This document shows, piece by piece, positions 27,770 to 43,691 of a stretch of DNA of 64,000 nt. Positions within the stretch are counted from its first letter, which is position 1; each line of letters begins with the position of its first letter. This stretch comes from Eulemur rufifrons (taxonomy: Eukaryota > Chordata > Mammalia > Primates > Lemuridae). A model generated the notes under the pieces. The model was not told the DNA's origin, did not search any database, and saw nothing but the letters and a program-made list of their open reading frames with translations. The position numbers and the translations under genes are program-made. The stretch is taken from contig NC_090989.1 in assembly GCF_041146395.1 (NCBI RefSeq), positions 47,146,501 through 47,210,500 of the forward strand. Direction: 5' to 3'.

Positions 27770-29103
27770 CAGATAAAAATCTGACAGAGAAAACATATGT
27801 AATACCTTGGCTTAAAATGTGAGGTACCATAATTAAAAGTAGAGTTCATTTTAAAACATGCAAAAACCTCCACACCTTCAAAATGTTTATTACTCTGCAA
27901 AATTTGTCTTTGGTCTACCCATGTTTATCAGACGACCCTTCTCTCCCCAACTTGCCCCCACTTAATGAAATCTCCCTCTTTAGGACTAAATATTAAAAGA
28001 AAATAATAGCATTGCCTCTACTACAAATAAAATTTAAGATAGAAAGAATAAGATAATATATTTTATTACTTTAACATGTATTAATCTGATTAATTAGATT
28101 CAAATTAAAATAGCTCAGAGTTATTCAGTCAATAATTATTTCCTCAGTCCCTATAAGGTATATAATACTTAGAGCCAGTATCCAAAATAACATTTAAAAG
28201 TTTATGAATTGTAGCAAGTAGGAAAAAGACAATGTGGTTATTGCTTATATACTTTCAACAAATATCGATTGCATATTTACTATATCATGGAAATATAAAA
28301 ATGAACAAAAAATGACATAATCCTTGTCCTTTGACTCATAGTCTAGTAGAAAAATTAGTCACATACATAGCTAATATTAATAATAAAATGTAAAAATTAT
28401 AATATTAAAGAATAAAAAAAGAATTACGGGAGCTCAAAGAATTATGGAAGCTAAATCTGCTAGGCTGAGGGTTGGTTCCTCACAAGAGAGGTTTCATCTG
28501 AGGTGAGGACATACAGGATCTGAACAGAAGGACAGGGACACATAGGGAATATCAGACAGCATGAACAATTTGCCATATATATCTGAACAGTTTCATGTTC
28601 TTCTCATGAATACATGCATGCTACATGAAAAGGAAAAGCTAGGCAGGTAATTTGTCTATATACATGCTTATTTATCCTTGTTATCCAATGTCTAAAATGA
28701 GGAAAACCAGTAAGCAAATTTATTTATTAGAATCATACTTATGCCTCACTAAATTAGAGTTGTTGGTATCCACTTTGAATTGTTAATGCGTAAAACTTTG
28801 TCAAAAATGTTTGACTCTCACAGATTTATTTTCTGAGCCTAAACCTTTGCTGAATATTATTTCTAAATATTTATACTTATAAACAAAGCTGAGGCTCTTA
28901 TCTTGGTTAACAATGTTTACTATAAAGGCCAGAGCTAGGGATAAAAGACGAGGCCACACCCTAGGGCAGCCCACTGGGATAGCCCAATTCAACAAAAAAG
29001 AGTAACACAAGGTTTTGCCACTTGCTTTTTCTTCCTTTAGGCCTTAGCTGTGTACACACTCCTACAACAGCTCAGCAACTCCTTCCTTTGTTATGACACT
29101 TAC
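27770..29103. other. IMPG2 intron 3 sequence next to exon 3
   Basis: A/T-rich; a degenerate ancient repeat near 28255-28340. Nothing else recognised. Confidence 0.4.
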
Positions 29104-29270
29104 CTTCATAATTAAGCTTCTATGTTCCACAGACTGACTAAAATTTGTGCCAATTTCAAATATACTTGTGTTTCCATCCTCACACATATTCATCCAGTAA
29201 AGATATTCCTCACGCCCAGGAAGTCGATCCCAAAAAGTCCTGAAGGCTTCCCAGACAGCTTCTTGACACA
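29104..29270 (-). CDS. IMPG2: IMPG2 coding exon 3
   Basis: 167 nt between acceptor TTTTCCAG and donor GTAAGTGT. Encodes [19 protein letters not shown], then ...[19 protein letters not shown] and ...HRSLIMK, closely matching human IMPG2. Contains two cysteines and an N-glycosylation-type Asn-Phe-Ser. Ends in phase 0. Intron 2 upstream is about 13.6 kb, filled with L1, Alu and DNA-transposon copies. Confidence 0.97.
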
Positions 29271-30114
29271 CTGGAAAATGGACAAAGAGGTGTTTTTATA
29301 AAAAGCTAACATGCTCTGGGGTTCCCACAATGATCATGGACTGATTCATTCAGATTCCCCTGAGACACTCTTGCCCACAGTGTCCTTTCTGGAGGGACAC
29401 AGGAATGATTCTCAGTCAACGCCATTCTGTATGTCTAGTTTAAACTTTCAGATCTGAAGAGAATTTTTACTCCCCACGCCTTTCCCTTGCAAAGGGGATT
29501 GATTCACCTCTCAATGAGCTGGAGATTTTTTCCCCACCTCTTAAAAAGAAAAACTCCACATTTATGCTTTACAAAAGTAGGGCTGATGGTGAGTATACTG
29601 TATTTAATCCAGTATTTTCCTAATAGACACTGTGATTTTTTTTAAGTTTCCTTAATGTTTAAAGATGTTCTCCTGAAGTCACAACTTCAAAAACCAGTTT
29701 CTCAGCTTCTCAGGAGGTCTTGGGAAGGAGATAATGACATTCGTAAACGGCCTCGAACTTTTTTTGGCAAAATGCAGTGGCATAACCTCCTTGCATCCAC
29801 TCCCTTGAAAACTCATCACATATTTCTGATAAAAACCTAAAATGGCATTGTACTATACATATCCATTCTACAATATGCATGGTTTTTCCATGACAATTCA
29901 TATAATTTGGTACCATTCTTCTTAATTGCTGTCTTGTATTATACAGCTGGACCATGCTCCTATTATGCCAAGCAGGAAAGTTACTTTAAAAAAAAAAAAT
30001 AGGAATATTTGAAATTTTCATCAAAGCTGACAGGAAGCTGAAAGTACTTCATAAAATCAGGAAGATGATATTTATCTGAAGTTATCACTCTCAAGCTGCT
30101 ACATTTCATATCTG
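29271..30114. other. IMPG2 intron 2 sequence upstream of exon 3
   Basis: No repeat recognised. An 81-codon minus frame at 29710-29955 and an overlapping plus frame are open but look like chance frames. Confidence 0.35.
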
Positions 30115-30410
30115 AAAACAGAAGGTAATGATCAGTGTTTGCCAGAGGTTGCGAGGAGGGAAGGATGAATAGGTAGAGCACAGAAGATTTTTAGGGCAGT
30201 GAAACTATTCTGTATGATACTATAATGGAGGATAGATGTCATACATTTGTCAAAGCCCACACAATATATAACACAGAGTGAACCCTAATTAAACTATGAA
30301 CTTCAGTTAATAATAACATGTGAATATTGCCACATAAACTGTAACAAATGTACCATAATAATATAAAATGTTAGTAATAGGGGAAACTGTTCGGGAAGTT
30401 GAAGGTAAAA
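30115..30410 (+). mobile_element. L1M 3'-UTR fragment
   Basis: GTGTTTGCCAGAGGTTGCGA, TTTTTAGGGCAGTGAAACTA, ACTATAATGGAGGATAGATG and GAGTGAACCCTAATTAAACT are an ordered L1M 3'-UTR signature. Confidence 0.75.
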
Positions 30411-30687
30411 TAAAAACATCCAATCTATCTGCTACGTTATTTCAAAGCATCAAATCTCAAAGGCTGCTAAATAGGATGTCTTCACATTTTGTATAGCACT
30501 GAGTATGCTGTTGCCCTATAACCACTGTAGAGGTGCAGGGCACTGTAAGTGATAAACAGATGGTATGGGAAGAGAGAGGAGGAGAGTGGAAAGGAAGAAA
30601 GAAGGATCAACAGACAAGAGATCAAGGAAATTATTTTTTATTGCACAAAGATTGAACACTCATCAGGAAGTATACTGAGGTGGAACC

Positions 30688-30800
30688 TTTAGACTCACAG
30701 AGTCAGAAGATGTAAGTTCTAGTCCCAGCTTTGCTTCGTACGAGTTTGATAACCATGAGTAACTTACCTAACTATTCAAAGTTTCAGTGTACTCATCTCT
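30688..30800 (+). mobile_element. MIR fragment
   Basis: TAAGTTCTAGTCCCAGCTTT...TAACTTACCTAACTATTC resembles the MIR core; it ends where the L1 begins. Confidence 0.6.
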
Positions 30801-30811
30801 CTTTTTTAATG

Positions 30812-31352
30812 GGATGAAAGTAATATGGAGATACCTCAAAGAGCTACAAGTAGAATTACCATTTGATCCAGTAATCCCATTACTGAGCATCTATCCAAGG
30901 GAAACAAGACATTCTATAAAAAAGACATCAGCACACGAATGTTTATAGCAGCATAATTCACAATTCCAAGATGTGGAAACAACCCAAGTGCCCATCAATA
31001 CATGAATGGATTAATAAAATGTGGTATATGTATACCATGGAGTTCTACTCAGCCACAAAAAACAATGGTGATCTAGTACCTCTTGTATTATCCTGAATAG
31101 AGCTGGAGCCCATTCTACTAAGTGAAGTATCACAAGAATGGAAAAACAGGCACCACATGTACTGACCATCAAATTGGTATTAACTGATCAACACTTGTGT
31201 GCACATATAGTAGTAATATTCATCAGGTGTTGGGCGGATGGGAGCGGGGAGGAGGAGGTGGGTATATTCACACCTAATGGGTGCAGTGCACACCATCTAG
31301 GGGATGGACACACTTGAAGCTCTGACTTGGGTGGGGCAAAGGCAATATAAAG
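30812..31352 (+). mobile_element. L1 3' fragment (strepsirrhine-type 3' UTR)
   Basis: End of ORF2 (TTTGATCCAGTAATCCCATT, AACCCAAGTGCCCATCAATA, GGAGTTCTACTCAGCCACAA) followed by a G-rich 3' UTR (GGGAGCGGGGAGGAGGAGG, GGGGATGGACACACTTGAAG). Breaks off at GGCAATATAAAG without the usual tail. Confidence 0.88.
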
Positions 31353-31384
31353 TATCCACACACAAGCCAGACAGCTGAAATTTT

Positions 31385-32600
<1,216 letters not shown>

Positions 32601-32897
32601 GAAAAACATTACTGTGTGCTGAAGAAATGTAGCTGGAAGGAATGTAGGGAGCATCCAGAAGTGACACAAATCATACCAGGTTTCATAGCAGGCCTTTCTT
32701 GACCTCTCTCCTGGATTCATAGAAGAATAGCATAAGCTGTCTCCTACAAATTCTGCTTTGGGGGATGTCTCCCCACTTCCTACAAAAATCTCTCTCAGCA
32801 GTTCAATGTTCAATCTAAAATATATCCACAAGAAATTCATTCTTTTAGGTTATGTTTAATCATTTGATATTTAGTAGTCCATTAAAATGCAATTCCC

Positions 32898-35204
32898 AGA
32901 GTTCCATTTCCAGCATGAAAAGTGAGGAGTTACATGCATCTACTCCCCCCAGTGAAACTGGTAAAAATTATTTGGAGAAAACCACCATTTGAAGTTCTGG
33001 AAATGGTCCTGGAACATACAACAAATCAAGAAACATTTGCTCAGGAAAATCCACTAAAACTTAGTAAGAAAAGTGAGGGTCAGTGGTTCTAACCAGGGCA
33101 ATTTATTGAATAAGGATTCTTTTCCCCAGTGTATGTTTTTGTCTGCTTTGTCAAAGATTAGATGGCTATGTGAGGATAGTTTTAAATCTGGGTTCTCAGT
33201 TCTGTTCCATCAGTCTATGTCTATGTTCCTGTGCCGGTACCATGCTGTTTTAGTTACCATAGACATTGGTAATTAGGCAAGAAAAGAAAACAAAAAGCAA
33301 CCAAATTGTAAAGGAAGAAGTAAAACTATCTCTATTTGCAGATGACATGAGCTTATATCTAGGAAATACTAAGGAATCTATTTAAAAACTGTTAGAACTA
33401 ATAAACAAGTTCAGCAAGGTTACAGGATACAAAATCAATATGCAAAAATCAGTTGTATGTCTACACATTAGCAATGAACAATCCAAAAATAAACATCAGG
33501 AAAAAACTACATTTACAAAAGCATCAAAAAAATAATAAAATGTTTAGGAATAAATTTAACCAAAAAAGTGTAAAATTTAATACTCTGAAAACCAAAAAAA
33601 ATTGCTGAAAAAATTAAAGATCTAATTAAATGAGAAAACTTCCCATGTTCATAGATTGGAATATTTAACATTCTTAAGATGGCAATATCTCCAAACTGAT
33701 TTACACATTCAGTGCAATCCTATCAGAATATAGGCTGATTTCTTAGTAGAAATTGACAAGTTGATTATAAAATTCATATGGAATTGTAAGAGACCCAGAA
33801 TAGCCAAAATAATTTTTAAAAAGAACAAAGAGAACTCATGCTTCCTGATTTCAAAACTTACCACAAAGCAATGGTAATTAAAACAGTATGCTACCAGCAC
33901 AAGAACAGACATATAAATCAATGGAATAGAATTGAGTCCAGAAATAAATCATGTATCTATGGTCAAGTGATCTTCAGCAAAGGTGTTAAGACTATGCAAT
34001 GGAGAAAGAATAGTTTTTTCAACAAATGGTGCTGGGACAACTGGAACACATGTAAAAAAAATTGAATTTGGAATCTTATCTCACATCATATACAAAAAAT
34101 TAACACAACATATTTCAAAGACTTAAACACCAAACACGCCAAAACTATAAAACTCTTAGAAGAAAACATAGAAGTAAATCTTTATGACTTCAGATTTGGC
34201 AATGGATTCTTAGTTATGATACCAAAAGCACACAAAAAAGTAAAAAAATATATAAATTTGACTACATCAAAATAAAAAATTTTGTGCACGAAAGACACCA
34301 TCAATAAAGTGAAAAAACAACCCATAGAAAAATCATTTATCTGATAAGGGATTATATCCAGAGTATATAAATAACTTTTGCAACTTGATAATAAAAAAAC
34401 AAATAGCACAACTAAAAATTGACAAGGATGTGAATAGATATATTTCAAAAGAAGATACATAAATGAACAATAAGTATACAAAAAGATGCTCACTGTTTTT
34501 AATCATTATATAAATGCAAATCAAAATCACAAGGTACCACTTCACACCCACTAAAATGGTTATAGCAATATTTTTTAAAAAAAGGAAAATAAAGCTGGCA
34601 AAGATGAGGAGAAATCAAAACCCTCATACACGGCTGGTAGGAATGTAAAATGGTACAGCCACTTTGGAAATCAGTCTGGCAATTCTTCATATAGTTAAAT
34701 ATAAAGTTATGACCCAGATATTCTACTCCTAGGTATGTACATAAGAGAAATAAAAACAAATCAAATGCCTATTGACTGACAACTGAATAAATTAAATGCA
34801 GTATATCCATACTATAGAATATTATTGGGCCATAAAAAAAGAATAAAGTACTGATACATGAACATGGATGAACCTTGAAAACAAAATGCAAAGAGAAAAG
34901 AGCAAGTCACAAAAGACCACATATTATATGATCCCATTGTTATAATATATCCAGAATAGGCAATTCTATAGAGACAGAAAGTAGATTAGTCATAACCTAG
35001 GCCTGGGGAGAGGGGGAAGAGCAACAAAGGAATAAGAGGGTAAGAGCTAAAGGGTATGGGTTTTTTTTTTTTTGAGGTGATAAAAATGTTCTTAAACTGT
35101 GGTGATTTAGTATGTCTGTGAATATACTAAAAAAAACATTGAATTTTGTACTATAACTGGGAAAATTGTATGGTATATGAATTATATCTCAATAAAAGCT
35201 GTAA
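32898..35204 (+). mobile_element. Composite L1 insertion with inverted internal segment
   Basis: Flanked by a perfect 14-bp duplication AAAATGCAATTCCC (32884-32897 and 35205-35218). From 33269 on it is plus-strand L1 from the reverse-transcriptase region (TTTGCAGATGACATGAGCTT) through FNKWCWDNWN (near 34020) to the 3' end (ATATCTCAATAAAAGCTGT). Between 33101 and 33258 the L1 sequence is in the opposite orientation. Coding capacity is lost. Located in IMPG2 intron 2. Confidence 0.85.
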
Positions 35205-35218
35205 AAAATGCAATTCCC

Positions 35219-35865
35219 TCTGGAAAGGTAACGCATCCTTGATTTATCCAATGGCTTTTCAGTTTGGGAGCTATCTGACAAGAAGGTCCAATTAACTAAC
35301 ATGGAATAATAAAATTCAGAATAGTTACATTTTAATAGAGAAGGAGAGCTGGGGGAAAGTCTGAAGCATTTGGGAAGCTCAGAAAGGAGATACCTAGATA
35401 GAACATTGTAGACAGAGAAGCGCAAAATCACCATGATTCCAGGGAAAGAGGTACCAAGAAAGACAAAACTCTATCAGAAACAAATGCCACATACTTCGCT
35501 ATTTGGTCTATAAATATACCTGTTCAGAATTCCCACACTTGTCAAATAATTTGCATGTAGTTGTTAGTAACTGCTGGAGAGAACTTTCTATTTTTGATAA
35601 GTTAACTAATCTATAAATTCCTCTCCTCTGGCCGAAATAAACTGCCCTGGAAACTGGTGAAGGAATGGAAAATGTGATGATAATATTATGAAGAAGAAAA
35701 TGCTAGTGTTTAATCTGTCTTCAATCCTTTTATTAGGTCTCAGGCTGTGTGTCTTATCTAATACATAGAAATCCAGGAATCCAGGATGAAGCTATCTTTT
35801 TCTAGGGTAATATATTTTCTTTTCAGAATTATGGAGCTCAAAACATGTAGAACAGTCAATTTTGA
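35219..35865. other. IMPG2 intron 2 sequence between L1 copies
   Basis: Nothing recognised with confidence. Confidence 0.4.
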
Positions 35866-36199
35866 TGCAATTAGGCAAGAAAAAGAAATAAAAGGCATAT
35901 AAATTAGAAGGTATTTGCATATAAATTAAACATTTGCAGATGAAATAATTATCTATGCAGAAAACCCTTAGGAATATATAAAAGAGCTACTAAAACTAGT
36001 AAGTGAGTTCAGCAAAGTTGGAGGATAAGAGTTCAATATATAAAAATCACTTGTATTTTTATACATTAGCAAGGAATAACCAGAAACTAAATTTTTAAAA
36101 AATATCATTAACAATAGCATGAAAAAATTTATAAAGAGAAATCTTTATAAATACATCTGATAAAAGATGTGCAAGATCTGTACACTAAACAAAATATTG

Positions 36200-36884
36200 G
36201 TTATATGCTCCCTCCATTTAATCATGATACTATCACTTATTTGGGATCTCCAATGGCCCTAGAACTCTTAGGTAATATTCACTAAGACCTTTAAAGATAA
36301 TATTATTATTCCCATTTCAAGGGTGAAGAAACTGAGATTTTTAGAAATTGAATAATTTTCCTAACAATAAAGAGTGAATAAACCTGTAGATCAAACTCAG
36401 ATTTATATAGTAGTGTGTCCCAAATATTGCATGGAATATACATACACTAAAAGATTATTTGTCATTTATCTGAAATTCAAATTTGATTGGGTGCCTTGCA
36501 TTTATATTTGCTAAACAGGCAACTCCATGTGTGGGCCATGTATGGGCTGTGGATGGCCTCATCCCTTAGGACTCTACCTGCTGCATAGTGAGTTTTAAAC
36601 AAATGGAATTATACCCAGCTTTTGGGTCCTGAGACCTTCCATATGGTGTTCCCCACTCTGACTCACTGCAAAATGCAAACTCATTCTTCAAATCCAGTCA
36701 CTTGTACCACCTCAGGCATGGATGGTCATTCGCACTTGTGTCCTTCCTGCATATACACCTTGTACATTCATTCCTTTATTATTGCACACTCTGCAATGTC
36801 TTAATTATTGTGGTTAGTACTGTACTTAGCAGAATCAATATAAGTTTCCATGTGTGAATTAACAAATAAATAAATAAAAATTAT
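36200..36884 (+). mobile_element. A-tailed 685-bp insertion in L1, candidate retrocopy
   Basis: Not L1. Ends in AACAAATAAATAAATAAAAATTAT and is flanked by AAAATATTG (36191-36199) and AAAACATTG (36885-36893), one mismatch. Contains MIR-like sequence at about 36280-36400. No coding frame longer than 60 codons. Source transcript unknown. Confidence 0.6.
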
Positions 36885-36959
36885 AAAACATTGCTGAGAA
36901 AAATTGAAGATGACCTAAATGGAGTGATATATTATGTTCATAGATTAGAATACTCAATA

Positions 36960-37826
36960 CAAGTCAATATCCCTCATCCAAAAATCTGAAATCTGAAATG
37001 CTCCAAAATCCAAAACTTTTTGAGTGCCGACATGACACCAAAAGCGGAAAATTCCACAGTTGACCTCACATGATGGGTCACAGTCAAAACACAGGGACAT
37101 AATACACAGTTTATTCAGAGTCCCCAAGGGAAAAAAAGACTCTCCCAGTCCCCTTCAGCTGTGATGTATTTTTTCCATCCATGCCCAGATTCCCCCATTA
37201 TGCACAACCACAAAGGGTAATAAAATGGCACCTGTGCAGGCCAGACACACCAACATCAGTAATAAATAAAATACAGCATACAGTAACCTTTTAATCAGAA
37301 CAGCATCATAAGTGAAAACTAAAAACCTGCCATTGTTTGTTGCTGCTGTTGTTTAACAGCTGATACTGGTATTCCGGTGATGATGCTGGTTAGTTATCCT
37401 GAACACATTATTTTTTCACTGTATTAATGGTATGTCATATTTTTTACTGTTAAAGTACTTATGTGTGAATAAGTGTAAGAGAATGCTTGCTTATTGGTTG
37501 CATACAAATTTAGAGTCAGGAATAATAGTGATGCTAAACAACACAGACTGTCCACAGCGGTTGCTGAGATAGTGAAACCCATGATGATTCAATATGCATG
37601 AACTTTGTTTCATACACAAAATCATCAAGAATATTGTATAAAATTATTTTCAGGCTAATGTATATAAGGTATATATGAAACATAAATAAATTTTATGTTT
37701 AGACTTGGGTCCCATCCCCAAGATATCTCATTATGTATATGCAAATATTCCAAAATCCAAAAAAATTTGAAATCTGAAAGACTTCTGGTTGGTCCCAAGC
37801 ATTTTAGAAAAGAAATACTCAATGTG
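36960..37826. mobile_element. Tigger-like (pogo-type) DNA transposon
   Basis: Starts near CAATATCCCTCATCCAAAAA / TCTGAAATGCTCCAAAATCC and ends with inverted AAATCTGAAAGACTTCTGG / GGTCCCAAGCATTTTAGAAA. Inserted at an AT-rich site inside L1. No transposase frame remains. Subfamily not certain. Confidence 0.78.
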
Positions 37827-39243
37827 TATTATGAACATGACAATTCTTCCCAAAGTGATCTATAGACTCAACACAATCCCAATCAAAATCTCAGCAGCCT
37901 TTTTTATAGAAATTGGCAAGCTGATTCTAATATTTATATGGAATATAAAGGTCCTAGCATAACCAAACAAATGTGAAAAGGAACAAAGCTGAAGAACTTA
38001 CACTATCTGATTCAAAGATTTATTATAAAGCATACAGCAAACAAGACAGTATGGTATTAACATGAAAACAGACAAACAGATCAGTGGAACAGAATGAAGA
38101 GTGCAGAAATAGATCCACCATATATGGATGACTAATTTTCAACAAAAGTGCAAAGGCAAGAAAGAATGATCTTTTTAACAAATGGTGCCGAAACAATTGG
38201 CTATGCATAAGCAAAAAGTTAACTTTGATCCATATATATTATATACAAAAATTAACTCAAAGTAGGTCCTAGACCAAAATGTAAAACCTAAAAACTATAA
38301 ACCTTCTATAGGAAAATATAAAAAAAAAAACTTTGTGATTTTAGGTTACGCAAACATAAATTCAACACCAAAAGCATGATCCCCCCCAAAACTGATAAAT
38401 TGGACATTATCAAAATTTAAAACTTCTGTTCCTCAAAAGACATCATCAATAAATAAAAAAAACAAATCACTGGGAGAAAAATATATGCAAAACACATATT
38501 TGACAAAGAACTTGTATCTATCTAGAATACACTAAGAACTCTTACAACTTAATAATAGACAAATAACACATTTTTAATGTAAAATATTCAAAAAGATTCT
38601 TCACTAAAAGACATACAAATGACAAATAAGTAAATAAAAAAGTGTCCAAAATCATTACGTACTAGTCATTATAAAAATGCAAATGAAAATCACGGTAAGA
38701 AACACAACCACTAGAATGCCTAAAGTTAAAAAAGACTGACCATACCAAGGGTTGCAAGGATGTGAAGAAACTGGAATCCTAATGTACTGCTGGTGATACA
38801 GTCACAGTAGAAAAGTTTGACAATTTTAAGTTATTAAAAATCATGTGACCCAGACATAGTAGTACTATTAATAGAAATGAAAGCACATTCTCACAAAAAC
38901 TTGTATCCAAGTTTTGACCAAAAGGTCATAATTTCTTTCTTTGTAATCACTAATAATTGAAAAAACCCAAATATCTGAAATCATGGTACATCCATTAAAT
39001 GGAATATACTACCCAATAATAAAATATAAACTATTGATACACAAAAAAATCATAGATGAATTTCAAAATAATTACCCTATTAAAGGAAGCCAGACAAAAA
39101 AAGAGTATATACTATGATTCCATTTATATACAAAAGTATAGGAAATACAAACTATTAACAATATGTATAGAAAGCAAATTAGTGATCACTTCAGTACTGG
39201 GGTAAGGAGAGGTAGGGAGGGAAGTGGGGATTATAAAGATTCA

Positions 39244-39584
<341 letters not shown>

Positions 39585-39741
39585 AAAGATTCATGGGAAA
39601 ATGTTTAGGAGTGGTAAGTTAATTATCTTAATTGTAATGATGGCTTCAATGGTAAATTTGTCAAAACTAATCAAATGGGATACTTTATGTATAACCTATA
39701 ATCCATTAACATATACCTCAATAAATCTACATATTTTTTAA

Positions 39742-40035
<294 letters not shown>

Positions 40036-40283
40036 AAAGCTATATTTTAAGAGGTCCACTACAAATATGATTTTTAAAAAGAGAGGAAGGAGACATAATT
40101 ATATTCTATTCCAAGTATCCTGTTTAATTTTATAAATCATTAGGTTAAATGCAGTTGCTTCTTGCTTAGAGAAACTTCAAATTTGTTACAACTAGCAATT
40201 GATGCCAAATTCTTTATGAAGGAAAAACTGGGCAAAACATTATATTGAATTAGTTTGGTAGAAAGAGCCAAGATCTTTTATTG

Positions 40284-40731
40284 CAGTGGTCCCCAACCTT
40301 TTTGGCACCAGGGATGGTTTCATGGAAGACAATTTTCCATGGACCGGTATGGGGGATGCTTTCAGGATGATTCAAGTGCATTACATTTATTGTGCAGCCA
40401 AACCTCTCTGCTAATGATAATCTGTGTTTGCAGCTGCTCCACAGCGCTAGCATCACCACCTCAACTCCACCTCAGATCGTCAGGCATTAGAGTCTCATAA
40501 GGAGTGTGAAACCTACATTTTTCGCACGCGCAGTTTACAGTAGGGTTCGTGATCCTATGAGAATCTAATGCCACCGCTTATCTGACAGGAGGCGGAGCTT
40601 ATGTGGTGATGCGAGCAATGGGGAGTGGCTGCAAATACAGATGAAGCTTCGCTCACTCGCCTGCCACTCACCGCTTCCTAACAGGCCACAGACTGGTACT
40701 GGTCCCCCGCCCAGGGTGTTGGGGACCGCAG
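40284..40731. mobile_element. MER1-type hAT-Charlie element
   Basis: CAGTGGTCCCCAACCTTTTT at the left and GGTGTTGGGGACCGCAG at the right are the terminal inverted repeats; flanking octamers TTTTATTG and CTTTATTG (7/8) are the target duplication. Locally CpG-rich (TTTTTCGCACGCGCAG) and holds the inverted pair ATTAGAGTCTCATAAGG / CCTATGAGAATCTAAT. Confidence 0.92.
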
Positions 40732-40930
40732 CTTTATTGAACATTGAATAGCTCCCTCTCTCCAAGGTTCAAATATTTGGTTTTAAGGTCATAATCCAAA
40801 TTATGCCTTCAAAATCTCTTCAAAATCAAGACCTTTGTGGAAGAATTAATTTATCCCAATTTTCAAAAAAATAACAAATGAAATATTTATTCTTCACCAT
40901 GACAGTAATAGCTATATCAACATTGTTATC

Positions 40931-41008
40931 TGGGATTTCTGTGTGCCCCAAAAAAGAAAGAAAAAAAAGAGAAAAAAAAAAAAAGAAATAAAAAAGAATC
41001 TAAAAAAA
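40931..41008 (+). mobile_element. 78-bp insertion made of 19 nt plus A-rich tail
   Basis: TGGGATTTCTGTGTGCCCC followed by about 59 nt of A with scattered G. Flanked by perfect 12-bp duplications AACATTGTTATC at 40919-40930 and 41009-41020, the hallmark of L1-mediated insertion. Confidence 0.8.
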
Positions 41009-41184
41009 AACATTGTTATCATCTTGATGTGGTGTGCCAACCATTTTAGCCTTATGAGGTACTTTTTCAAGGTTCCTATTCATGGCATTTGTATTTTACA
41101 GTCAATTATTCCAGGAATGCTGTGTTTTTCTTTTTGTTGGCTTTTTTTCAATAGTATCTCTTGAATTTATAAAAAACAAGAGCA

Positions 41185-42901
<1,717 letters not shown>

Positions 42902-43150
42902 CTCGGACTTTAAAATACTTCACATGGTTTGCCACAGCCTCTGTAACACTTTCTTCCGGGCAGATTTTTACTCCATTAGGAAACATAATAGATCTCCGCC
43001 TTCTGAGTAACCACCATCTCTCAGCTTCTGTGTGGTCCAGAGGCTGTTTCTTTTCAGTAGATAGAGAAGGGTCTGTTGACTCCTCAGGCAGGAGAAAAGA
43101 AACTGCACTCTTGGGTTCTTGGATCTCCTCTAAAGATAAGTAGGTTTGTG
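42902..43150 (-). CDS. IMPG2: IMPG2 coding exon 2
   Basis: Begins after acceptor CTCTGTAG and ends CCGAG before GTAAGC. It encodes [19 protein letters not shown] and onwards through the cluster [15 protein letters not shown] to HVKYFKVR. The RRRR stretch resembles a proprotein-convertase site (inference from motif only). Phase 1 at both ends. An open plus-strand frame across the same bases is only its shadow. Confidence 0.97.
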
Positions 43151-43606
43151 CTACAGAGGGAAAGCACAATTAAGTCTTCCTTAGATGAATGAAGATACAG
43201 TACAAAAGGAACAAATTAAAGAAAAACTAACACATGCTACATTTGGATTTTGAAGTCAACACTCAGATTATAGACAAACATATATATCTAAGGAGGTGAG
43301 GAGTGAAGTATTCAAACTTTTTCCATTTAATTCCACTCCTTTAATTCAAGATTGTTACTGCAATCAAGTATACATCCAATTTCAATATAAGAAATAAAAG
43401 GAAGTAAGATTTTAATCAGGAATAACTAATGAAGAAGGAAAACCAAAATTATTGGAGATGTTTTAAAAGTTTAAATAAAGCAGTATCAAAGATTATAAAT
43501 TAGTATTTGATTCAATTTTACAGCAATCACATCAATAATGCTATTTTTGAAGAGAATATACTAGCGATATATAGAAAGACAAAAACAAATGTAGATTTTT
43601 AAATAC
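43151..43606. other. IMPG2 intron 1
   Basis: 456 nt, short intron with consensus ends; no repeat recognised. Confidence 0.8.
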
Positions 43607-43691
43607 CTGTTAATGATGGAAGGTTTCCTTCTATCAGGAAAAGTATCAAAATACCCAGAGAAATCTTCCTAAAAAGAGGAAACATAATCAT
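43607..43691 (-). CDS. IMPG2: IMPG2 coding exon 1 (signal peptide)
   Basis: Starts with ATG at 43691 (second in-frame ATG two codons later; MIM start as in human) and encodes 28 codons plus one base. The peptide has a basic residue pair followed by the hydrophobic run ISLGILILFLIEG, a classical secretory signal peptide. The exon ends ...ACAG followed by the donor GTATTT. The first ATG was kept because it is the one conserved in human IMPG2. Confidence 0.95.

Noticed and set aside
29710..29955. 81-codon minus frame with several Cys/His
   Set aside because: No domain pattern, no similarity I recognise, and an equally open plus frame overlaps it.
34182..34759. Overlapping minus-strand frames of 72-103 codons
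   Set aside because: Antisense of L1 ORF2 within the composite L1; hydrophobic appearance comes from A/T-rich antisense sequence.
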